Below are positions 42,929-50,979 of a stretch of DNA of 64,000 nt, piece by piece (positions within the stretch are counted from its first letter, which is position 1; each line of letters begins with the position of its first letter). A program made the position numbers and the translations under genes. The stretch comes from Rhynochetos jubatus. Lineage: Eukaryota; Chordata; Aves; Eurypygiformes; Rhynochetidae. The stretch lies in NCBI GenBank assembly GCA_027574665.1, contig CM050652.1, positions 40,266,307 to 40,330,306 on the forward strand, given 5' to 3'. The notes below the pieces were generated by a model. The model was not told the origin of the DNA and did no database searches. It saw only the letters and a program-made list of their open reading frames with translations.

Positions 42929-43000
42929 ACGACCTTGGGCAGGCGGCACAGGCTCTCCGGTCCCGAGTTTCCTCTTCTCCAAAGCAGAGATATGATATAC
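42929..43000 (+). mobile_element. MIR-like SINE relic
   Basis: The plus strand shows, in order, GACCTTGGGCA, a CTCTCC word, GAGTTTCCTCTTCTCCAAAG and then a GAGATATGATA word. This order and spacing match the well-known 3' half of MIR/CORE-SINEs (ACCTTGGGCAAG, CTCTCTG, GTTTCCTCATCTGTAAAATG, GGATAATAATA). The copy is old and short, and its borders are uncertain. It lies inside a 203-codon minus-strand open frame (42,744-43,355), which argues against that frame being a gene. Confidence 0.5.
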
Positions 43001-46000
43001 AAGTGGGCTGAGAGCCTTGCAGAGAGGTGCTATCGCCGGTACAGGGAGTTATCGTCCCCAGGCCCGCGTCCAAAGCACACAGCAACATGAAGGAGAGTCG
43101 TTCCCTCAAAGGACCCTTGCTCTGGCACCCAAACCAAGAACACGCTGGATCTGTTCGAGGGAGTCGCAGGTTCACTGCTGTTGCCACACGCCACACCCTT
43201 GCTGGTGTACAGGGCATTGGGTGCAAGAGATTCTGAACGCTGAGCGACAAAACCCAACAACAATTACAGTTAATGAAGTAATCCCCTCCTAAACAGTATA
43301 TGACCCAATTCTTGAGCCTCCTGAGAGTTATAATCAAAACCATATGTACAGTCATAAATACCAGAAATATTTACAAAACACTGACAAGATCTTAAAAACA
43401 AAAGCAATGATTTCCTCATCTCGCTGGAAGCCTTACAAAACACGGGGTAAATTGTCTCATTTAAAATACTCTGCTGACCACAGAGCGCTGAATGCTTCAT
43501 TGTACCGGTTAGTCATTCTATACGTATTTACTGGTTCGTTTCATCTCTTGTGGCTGGTTACAAACTACTGCAAGACCAAGATTATGAAGTAGGGTCAATA
43601 AAAATTTTGTTTATGTGAAATCCACTGTCGTCATAGCACCATTTTACACAAAAGGTAAATCAAACCCCCACCCAAACACCCATTTTCCCTGCACTGGCGG
43701 CTGGCATCACTAGAGACATCTAGCAGAACGACTTGGAAGGGCTGTAAAATTAGCCAATTTGAAGTGGCTGCGATTAGACTGTGCTGGGGTAAATGTCTCT
43801 GCTTTGATGTTTTTCTAAAAACCTAAACAAAACAAAACAAATCTGTAGCACTTAAGCCTAGAAGCCTCACCTCTGGCTTTGCCTACAAAGCCTCCTAAGG
43901 AAAACTTGTAGGTGCTGAAGTCAGACCAGGCTGTTGATGCAGAGCACGAGCTTCATGTGGGTTCCAGCTAGACATACCACCCCATGTCTCAGCCCCTCAC
44001 CCAGGAGCTGATGGCCCTTTCCTTGCAAAGGCAGTGCACAGCATTAAGCCAAGATCCCGCAAGTAACTGAACCCCATCGTGAGGTCCCAAGCAGCTCACA
44101 GGTCCTTTGGGAGTCAGGACACCTCGAAGGTGTTCAGCTCTTAGCAGGACCAAAATCGCTATCTGTTGCTCTGCACATCTTCAGCATGGAAAGCACGAAG
44201 CAATGCTGTGGGTAGCAGCTTGCGGCGTTTCCGGGGTGCTCACCTCACACATCAAAATCCCCCAGTGGAAAGACAGAAAACACATTATCACAAACACTCA
44301 TAATACTGTTTATAACTTAAACAAAACAAAAAAGCACCTTATTTCTAATTTAAGACACACTGACAGTCTTCACTACAATTGATTTTTAAAAAAATAAATA
44401 TGGGTAGGTGAGGAAAATAATTTAGTCACTTTCTAGGAAAAAGTGAGATGTTCCTGCTTAGACACAGGCAGTCAAAGACGTAAAGGCTTTGGTTTCTTTC
44501 TGATTTGGGTTCCATTACAAAGAAAATTGTTCCATTTCAGCTGTGCTGTGAATTCAATTAAATTGCAAGAAACCGTTCTGGTCTAGATTTTGTTTCAGAG
44601 GAAAAAGAAGACATTTAGATTGGTCTCCTTTCATATTTTATTTTGCTCAGAAAACATCAGCATTATTCCATCTTCTTATTCCTCTCACCCTCATTTCACT
44701 GGAAAAGACGCAAGGCTAGAATGTCAGTGTTACCCTAATCACGATACCATCATTACAGGCACAGATTAAGGGCAAAGGTCTTGCTTCTGGGGTTTCAGCC
44801 AGTTTTCTAACCAGAAAAAGAGAATCAGCCACCATTTTTGCAAAAAGTCAAAATCTGTTTTAGTCTGGAAAAATTCCCGTTGATGTCAGTGGCTTTTTGA
44901 ACCGGTCACAGATTTTCTCTCTGTACCTCACCCCGATCCCCACGTTTCAGCGTTCTTATCCTGCTTCGGATGAGAGAAAACTTTTGAGAAAACCCTGTTA
45001 AGAAACAAATATTCCCCACGTGGAAAATATTGGTCTGGTTTCTCAGACCATTTAATATGTACCATGAACGTGTGAGCAGCCTCATTTTACGCTCTTAGTC
45101 GAAACTTAAAGCAGAGAAACACGTTTTCCATGCACCTGTATAAAGAGATCACCACTGATGTAGGAGCAGAAATGACAAATTATTGAATTCTTGCTCTACT
45201 GTATTTCTGTCCTTACAGAGAGACTTATTTATCACTGTTATTAAAAGCTCACAAGGGACATCTCTCACAGCTGGAAGCAATGGTGAGCCCTTGAATAGAC
45301 AATAAATCCACAGAGGCTTAATTGGCTTTTCAAAGCTGCCGAGCGCCAGCGCTTGCGAGAGGTCAGCTCTTTAAGCCACGATTTGTGTATCAAATATTGT
45401 TAAAATGCCCACGTTTTGGATGTTTACTATTGAAAACTGGTACTTGTTATGGCAACAGCCTTCTTACAGAAGGGGTTCCTGGCGTCTCTCCAGCAAAGAG
45501 CACCAGCAAGCCTAGGTCAACGCACACTGTGCCACTACAGTTCACACACTTCCGGAAGGTGCTTAAAGTGAGGAGCTGCTGCAATATAAATACACCTCAG
45601 GGGACTTCAAGGCACCCGAACGGCTGCAGTTCTGCAGAGACCCCAAAGCAGCAGAAGACATCGCACCATTTTTCTTGTCATACCTCATGTCTTTACCCAC
45701 AAAACTGGATGAGAAAGGGTCGGAGGCTACACCGAGTGGTAGAAGTCTTCTTTCTGGACTGCTTTCAGGTTACTTGATATTCACAGTGATTCAGATACAT
45801 ACGAAAGAGCAACAAGGCACATTTAACGCTTCATTTTAGATACCCTAATGCCACACAGGCACTCACGGGTAAAGATTACAAGCCTGAAGTCCACGTCCCA
45901 AAGTTCTGTTGTACGTGGACTGTGATGCCAGGAGGAGTATCACTGTAGGACTCCGTGTGGGTGCTCGCACACAGCAAACAGCAAAACCATGGACTCTGAG

Positions 46001-46189
46001 CCTCATAGTTCTGGATCTATGAAGATTAACTGGAGCATCTAAGCAAGTCTTTCCGTCGGAAGGGATCTACACAAGTTCAAAGTGTCTCTCAGGCCCTTAG
46101 ATTAAGCTTAAGACACTGAAAAAGCTTAGATCAGGCTTCAGTCATAACAGGTAGTACACTGAACAACCATTCCTCCAACATATCGAGAG
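43001..46189. other. Probable intergenic DNA downstream of PHLDA1
   Basis: No exon was recognised. If the PHLDA1 3'UTR uses a more distal end than proposed here, part of this stretch would be transcribed on the minus strand. A second AATAAA on that strand lies at 44,637-44,642, but without a clear GU-rich element after it. Confidence 0.4.
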
Positions 46190-46208
46190 CTCTTTCAATA
46201 GATACCTT

Positions 46209-46214
46209 TTTATT
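46209..46214 (-). terminator. PHLDA1: Candidate PHLDA1 polyadenylation signal
   Basis: A canonical AATAAA reads on the minus strand. About 30-55 nt downstream follows a GU-rich stretch containing 'tatgttgg', 'ggttgttc' and 'agtgta'. This would give exon 2 a length near 3.5 kb. Other AATAAA words exist further left, so alternative ends are possible. Confidence 0.4.
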
Positions 46215-46804
46215 TGAAATGGAATGCATCTTGAAAAATATGAAAAATAAATCACATCTCTCAGAAATCATTTATGAGTCATATTTACACACAATTTTTT
46301 TTGACGACACTGATATTTCTGCTCGCAATAGGATATGCTAGAAAACATTTGGTACATCACTGCAGCTATAATTCAGAAGCTGACATTTGCATATCTTGAA
46401 CCTTAAAAAAGAAGAATTACTTCAGGATGTCAGAGAGAACATCCACTTGATCTTCCTTTCTACCAATTTCAAAATTTTCTTAGTCACCACAGCTTGCCGA
46501 ATCTGCCCCTTTATCGCTTCTTTTTTTAAATACGACATGTACTTTTGACCTCTTTATGAACTGACTGCCCACACTTTTGCTACCTATACCAAGCGTTTGC
46601 CTGTGTGTGTGTTTTACTCCAGTAAGATGGAGCTTAATCTGCTGGACCTGCTTTCACAGCCGCCGCTAACAAGGCAGCGACAGACTGTATTTAACCAAGT
46701 AGCTTCAATGAAGACTGCAGTAGGCGAGGGACAAGCCAGAAAAAGCCCCGAACCACCTCATTTATGACATCAAACAATTCCTTGGTATAAAGTTACTACC
46801 GGTC

Positions 46805-46819
46805 AAAAAAAAAAAAAAA
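46805..46819. repeat. Oligo-A run (15 nt)
   Basis: Fifteen consecutive A on the plus strand read as U15 in the proposed PHLDA1 3'UTR. This is simple sequence. Confidence 0.85.
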
Positions 46820-49319
46820 GTGGAATTTAGAGTGTGAGAAAGTTGTCGGATTGTCCACGTCAGACAATTTAGCCTCATTTATACTGAAACGGCATGAACT
46901 GTACAGTCCGACTGCTCCCAGGGGACCCCGGCCAATTTGTTCCCCTTCAGTTTCCAGGAGACGGGCTGGAGACACGAAGGGGATGTCGGATCTTTACACA
47001 CATCCCACCAACTCAGGCTGCAGGCACAGGGAACAGCTCGAGGTGGGTTTTGTGATGTGACCGTCTCTGACACTGAGATTTTGCTGATGCCAATGAATTT
47101 AGAAAGGTAACACAGCAGGCAGCGACAACCGGACGAGAGTTTACCAACAAACTACGTCAGTTTTGAGAGCATCCTTCAGACCAACTTAAAGCAAGAAACA
47201 CAAGGTGAAAGTGAGACATTGACCTTGAACCGGTGAAAAAGAGCAGCAAGTTCAAAATGGAAGCTGGTTTCTCAAACCTTAATGTCAATTATATACTAAA
47301 ATTGTCGTCTTTTGTTTTGCTAAGTACAAATACTTCCAGAAGAGCAGTACAATTTCAGCTTTAGACCAGATCCGTAGACTTTCGTGGCATTCAGGGGCTG
47401 TTCACAGGGGATGGGAATATCTGCCTCTCCTAGAGGAATAAGTGTGTCTGATCACACAGGAATTAATTCTTATCAATTACATTTATCCTTCAGTAGGCTA
47501 AAATGTATTTTAGTAGGTGAGATTTCAGCGATACGCCTGTATATCTGAAAAGGTGGATTAGTTACTCAGTAAACTGTAATTAATGACTCTAAGGAGAGGA
47601 GCCAAATTACAAATTACAGTCTATTTTGTAAGTCTTTGACTAGCTCATTAGAGAATCCCCTTGCAGCTCTAACATCCAAGCATTAACAGAATGATAATGG
47701 CAGACATACAGAGATGTGGAAATTGGCTATTATGATTGCCAAGACAGCGAATCTAATCCTAGAAGATGCAAGGCACCTTCGATTTCAATTAGTCTCAAAG
47801 TAATAACTTTGTTAGGACAGCTGTAATCTACCACCCCAAGCTCGTCATGCAACCTTGTCAAGGGCCAGGTCGGAAAAACGTGATGGGAGTAACCGCAGAG
47901 GAGCACCGAGAAAGCGGGCTGAAGGTCTGCACCAGGACAAGTTACGCACGTCTGGGTACGCGACCCCGACACCTGGGGACAAGGAACGAAAGAGGAGGGC
48001 TAAAAGAGATCTTGACTGATTCCATACAGGACTGAGCTTAAGGTGCTTCAGGGGGACTGTCACGCGCAGTAGCCAGTTCTGAGATCTTCCTTCAAGTGTC
48101 GCTTCAGTCTATTGCTTTAAACACAGAAACAGCTTGAAGGAAGCATGTGGGGAGCTACGCCTCAGTTACACAAAGAGAAAAAAGTCCCGGACACCTGGCT
48201 TTAAAAAGGTTTTGTTTACATTCACGTAACTTGTAGTGGGGCCAAAAGCCGTTTTCCTCACCACCCCAGTTAAAATAAATAGCTCTGCGGCTGCTACTTT
48301 TTACCTTGAACCAGAGACAACTGGGCCACGTTGGTCTGTCCCGTTACCGCCTCCCCGCTCGCTTTAAGGTGGAGGAGCCGCGCCGTAGGGGCGCACAACG
48401 CGAACTCACCCATTGCCCTGGAAAGCACACCGGCCTGTGCATGGCTCCCTCCTCATCGTCGGGGCAAACAGCTCCGACCCGCTCTCGCCAGCATCGCCAG
48501 CCGAGCTCCCGCTGACTTTCAAGAGGCAGAGGAAGGCACACCAGCTGTGCAATTAGCCCTTTGTTTTCCAACTTCACGGCTTCGTCAACGTTTTTAGCAG
48601 CGCGACCACACGCGCCTCTCCGCATCTGACAGTGTTAAACACCAAAATTCATCTAGTTTATCTCAGAGAGCAACTTTCAGCTTATGAAAACCGTGGCCAA
48701 AATAACGCGTTCGCACACTAAGACGGAGGTAAGATGGATTTTAAACTAGGGGCTACTTTAATGCAAGACATTTCAACGCCGCCAATGAAAATTCAACGGA
48801 GCGCCCAGACCGCTTACACACCGATTGTGCAGAGGGAGCCTTGGACCTGGACGCTAAGAAGTGATCGTAGAAGCGAGCACATCAGACGGGTGACTGGAAT
48901 CCCGCTGCAATCCCTGCATCACAACAGAAGGTGGTCAGACTCCCCTCCGCCCGTACAGCAAACAAATGATGATCGACACTGCTTTTTTTGAGTGAGCAAG
49001 AGCGTGTAAGATTCTATCATCTTCCGCCATGCGGACGTGTTAAAAAAAATTGATTTAAAAGTCAGATTGTAATTGATATTGAAAACTCTCACTGAAGAGT
49101 TTTCATACCCGCTATGGGTTTCAGCCAAATTCCAAACCACACACCGCGTTTTTCGTGTCAGCGTAACACGGCGCATTCCGGGTAAAAACGGACAACTTTT
49201 GTCAAGTCATGCATAGCCAAACCATCCCGAACTTTTCCGTTTCTTTAGGGAGCTATAGTACACACCGGTTTCTTCCTTTGCTTTTTGGATACGGCCTACA
49301 TTCAGAAATGTCTTGCAAA

Positions 49320-49410
49320 CAAGCCTTAAAAAAAAAAAAAACAAAAACAAAAAAACAACAAAACAAAACCAAACAACCCTAATAAATAAAATAAAATACA
49401 TTAAAATAAA
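49320..49410 (-). promoter_or_regulatory. PHLDA1: U-rich / AU-rich element in PHLDA1 3'UTR
   Basis: On the minus strand this reads as a chain of TTTATT and ATTTTATTTATT words followed by TTTG-type repeats and a T13 run. Such U- and AU-rich tracts in a 3'UTR typically bind HuR/TTP/KSRP-class proteins and shorten mRNA life, which would suit a rapidly induced gene. Function is inferred from composition only. Confidence 0.5.
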
Positions 49411-49659
49411 GTTACAGTACATCATGTCTCCTAGGAGTCCCATCACACCGCAGGATCCCTTCCGAGGTTCATAAATAAGAGATTTGAAATGCTTCTCGGC
49501 ACCGAGGGCGGCAAAGCAGCAGCAGCAGCAGCTGGGGTTCAGGTTCTTGAGCCGCTTCTCTCCCGTCTACCCGCATCTCCGGCGTGCGCCCGCGTCTGAT
49601 CCAACGTCCCCAAGGAACGCGCTCAGCCCCGCTTCCCCGAAGCGCTTCGTTAACTCAAC

Positions 49660-49899
49660 CTGCAATCAGAGAGCGCAGAGGGCAGCCGGTGAGCCCGGCG
49701 ACAGGCGCCCGGGGCAGGTTTCCCCCGCCGGGAGACGCGCTGCGGGGACGGCTTCCAGCGCGGGGGGACGGCGGGGAGCGCGGCTGGGCCGGGGCAGGGG
49801 GTGCCGGGGCAGGGGGTGCCGGGGCAGGGGGTGCCGGGGCAGGGGGTGCCGGGGCAGGGGGTGCCGGGGCAGGGGGTGCCGGGGCAGGGGGTGCCGTAC
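49660..49899 (-). other. PHLDA1: PHLDA1 intron in the 3'UTR (240 bp)
   Basis: On the minus strand the stop codon TAG is followed after five nucleotides by the donor CAG|GTACGG (exon end 49,900). The acceptor tgattgcag|G lies at 49,660/49,659. I recall that PHLDA1 of mammals also has a coding first exon and a non-coding second exon. The stop codon lies so close to the junction that nonsense-mediated decay should not be triggered. The intron is nearly half occupied by a minisatellite. Confidence 0.75.
49791..49895. repeat. Perfect 7 x 15-bp minisatellite in PHLDA1 intron
   Basis: The unit GGGGCAGGGGGTGCC (plus strand) is repeated seven times without a single mismatch, ending 4 bp before the donor GT (minus strand order). 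Every unit has a G4 and a G5 run, so the plus strand can form multiple G-quadruplexes. The pre-mRNA, copied from the plus strand, is C-rich (GGCACCCCCTGCCCC) and could bind poly-C proteins such as PCBP or hnRNP K. Because 15 is divisible by three, all frames stay open across it, which creates spurious long open frames on both strands. Confidence 0.95.
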
Positions 49900-49904
49900 C
49901 TGCG

Positions 49905-50348
49905 CTAGGCGGAGTTGGAGGCGGCGCGGAGGCGCGGGCCGTGGGGCTGCGCCAGGTGCTGCTGCTTCTGGCGGGTGGAGCGGACGGCGAGGATGGCCTG
50001 GCGGTTCTTGTACTGCACCATCTGCAGCGTGATCGCCGCGTTCCAGCCCTGCTCCTGCGCGCACCGAAAGTCGATCTCCTTCCCCTCGGCCATCACCACC
50101 GTGAAGTACACGTACTTGCCCTTCCTCTCCACGCAGTCCACCGTCTTCATGTTGGAGAAGTGAAGCTCCTTGATCTTGGCCGCCGGCTCGGCCGGCAGCG
50201 GCGGCTGCTGCGGCGGCTGCTTGGGGGGGATGAGGAGCAGCCCCTCCTCGGTGAGGATGCAGCGCTTCTTCTTCCAGAGCTGCAGGAGCCCGTCGCTCCG
50301 CTTCTCCAGCACGCCCTCCTTCACCGCCCTGCAGCCGCCCTCCAGCAT
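49905..50348 (-). CDS. PHLDA1: Pleckstrin homology-like domain family A member 1 (short form)
   Basis: The protein is 147 residues, starting MLEGGC and ending AASNSA. A PH-like domain covers about residues 11-122. It includes the family motif [19 protein letters not shown] (residues 10-28), then [13 protein letters not shown], the [20 protein letters not shown] block (60-79) and the C-terminal helix around Trp102 with [18 protein letters not shown]1 (TDAG51) is a phosphoinositide-binding-type PH protein in cytoplasm and nucleus. It is linked to apoptosis, ER/heat stress and growth-factor feedback. The chosen ATG has A at -3 and matches the internal methionine of the mammalian protein, where a shorter form starts. 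The frame is open further upstream to at least 50,612 but offers no ATG. The loop that is poly-Gln in mammals is a short Pro/Gln stretch here (residues 41-57). The long Gln/Pro and Pro/His tail is absent: only about 16 residues follow RQKQQH. PHLDA2 and PHLDA3 are less likely because of the conserved RQKQQH and SNSA ends. Confidence 0.9.
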   Translation of the reverse strand: MLEGGCRAVKEGVLEKRSDGLLQLWKKKRCILTEEGLLLIPPKQPPQQPPLPAEPAAKIKELHFSNMKTVDCVERKGKYVYFTVVMAEGKEIDFRCAQEQGWNAAITLQMVQYKNRQAILAVRSTRQKQQHLAQPHGPRLRAASNSA

Positions 50349-50955
50349 CCTTCTCGCATGGGCCGGCGGCGCCGGGAGCCTCCGCCCGCAGGGGCTGGGG
50401 TCGGGGGGCAGCCGGCACCAGCCGATGACTCTCCGCCCGGCGCCGGCTCCGAGGCGGAGGGCCGGCAGCGGCCCGGCCCGCGGGAAGCGGAGCGGCTGCC
50501 GCCCGTGCCGCGGCGTGGCGGGCGCGCTGCCGGTGCGGGCGGCTGTGGCGGCGGGCTCTTCCCTCCCCTCGGCTTTTGAAGGGGGCCCGCCCGCCCACCC
50601 ACCCGGTGACACCCAGCGACACCCAGCGGAAAAGGCGGCTCCTCCCGCCGCCGGGGAAGCCCCGCGGTGCGGAGCGGAGCGGCGCGGCTACCCCGCCCGG
50701 CCCGCCGCGGATGCGCTGGCCGCCGGCAGCTCGTCCGCGTTCCCCGCGTTGTGCCGGCAGCCTGCCCCCCGCGGGGGGCAACAGCCAAGGGCCCCTTCTG
50801 CGAGCTTCCGAGTGAAGCCCGATTAACCCCGTGCCCGTTCTCAGCGGCGCCCCGGCAGTCCCACGGCGCTCGCTCCGTTAAACCAAGGAGAGGTACCCGC
50901 AGCCGCGGTACGGCAGCTTTGTCCCCTCGCTCTGGCGCTGCTCTCAAGGGGGGGA
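50349..50955 (-). other. PHLDA1: PHLDA1 upstream region with out-of-frame N-terminal homology
   Basis: On the minus strand a frame ending at 50,321 encodes EEPPFPLGV followed by a Gly-rich, then PLQKPRGG segment, near 50,570-50,650. It resembles the N-terminal region of the mammalian long form (EPPFPLGV, then IQKRREG). It is not in the same frame as the PH domain, and it contains no ATG after the in-frame TAG near 50,960. The PH frame itself shows a weaker resemblance (PALRLG) nearer the PH start. Either this lineage uses only the short protein and the region is 5'UTR, or a small indel, real or from the assembly, breaks the long form. Confidence 0.5.
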
Positions 50956-50969
50956 GAAGCTACTGTGTC

Positions 50970-50976
50970 TATAAAA
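50970..50976 (+). promoter_or_regulatory. TATAAAA word upstream of PHLDA1
   Basis: TATAAAA lies about 620 bp upstream of the PHLDA1 start codon at the edge of the CpG island. Its orientation points away from PHLDA1. TBP can bind in either direction, so it could serve PHLDA1, a divergent transcript, or neither. Confidence 0.3.
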
Positions 50977-50979
50977 CGC

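Larger units (their letters stand above)
46190..49659 (-). other. PHLDA1: PHLDA1 exon 2, long 3' untranslated region
   Basis: Exon 2 starts at a strong splice acceptor: on the minus strand a pyrimidine-rich 'ctctgcgctctctgattgcag' ends at 49,660. It has no coding content. A U-rich/AU-rich tract occupies about 49,320-49,410, with a TATTTTATTTATTAG-type element. A Pumilio-type TGTAAATA word lies at 46,282-46,289. The proposed end rests on AATAAA at 46,209-46,214 followed by a GU-rich stretch about 40 nt further on. Long, unstable 3'UTRs fit an immediate-early style gene. The left border is an inference. CpG dinucleotides stay frequent through about 48,300-49,200, unusual for a 3'UTR. Confidence 0.5.
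49480..50960. promoter_or_regulatory. PHLDA1: CpG island over PHLDA1 exon 1
   Basis: CpG dinucleotides and GC content rise sharply from about 49,480 and fall at about 50,960. The island covers the PHLDA1 coding exon, the intron and the presumed 5'UTR. A TATAAAA word at 50,970-50,976, on the plus strand, sits at its upstream edge. The transcription start probably lies in the 50,900s, giving a 5'UTR of roughly 600 nt. Confidence 0.75.

Noticed and set aside
42744-43355. 203-codon minus-strand open frame
   Set aside because: It contains a MIR-like relic in the antisense direction and no known domain.
1-46000. tRNA or other structural RNA genes
   Set aside because: I looked for the B-box word GGTTCGANNCC and cloverleaf arms and found none convincing by eye. 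A covariance search would be needed to exclude diverged copies.
49791-49895. Possible CRISPR-like array
   Set aside because: The units are directly abutting with no spacers, and the genome is eukaryotic. It is a minisatellite.
49484-50032. 182-codon plus-strand frame with repeated CRGRG units
   Set aside because: The repeated peptide is only the translated minisatellite. It is not a collagen-like or RGG protein.
49584-50579. 331-codon plus-strand open frame over PHLDA1
   Set aside because: It is antisense to the PHLDA1 exon and is kept open by GC-rich codons and by the 15-bp repeat, whose length is a multiple of three. The repeat accounts for the Gly/Ala/Arg runs.
49666-50781. 371-codon minus-strand open frame, the longest in the window
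   Set aside because: It is a shifted frame across the PHLDA1 exon, intron and repeat. The true PH-domain frame is 49,905-50,348. This frame has no domain and runs through both splice sites.
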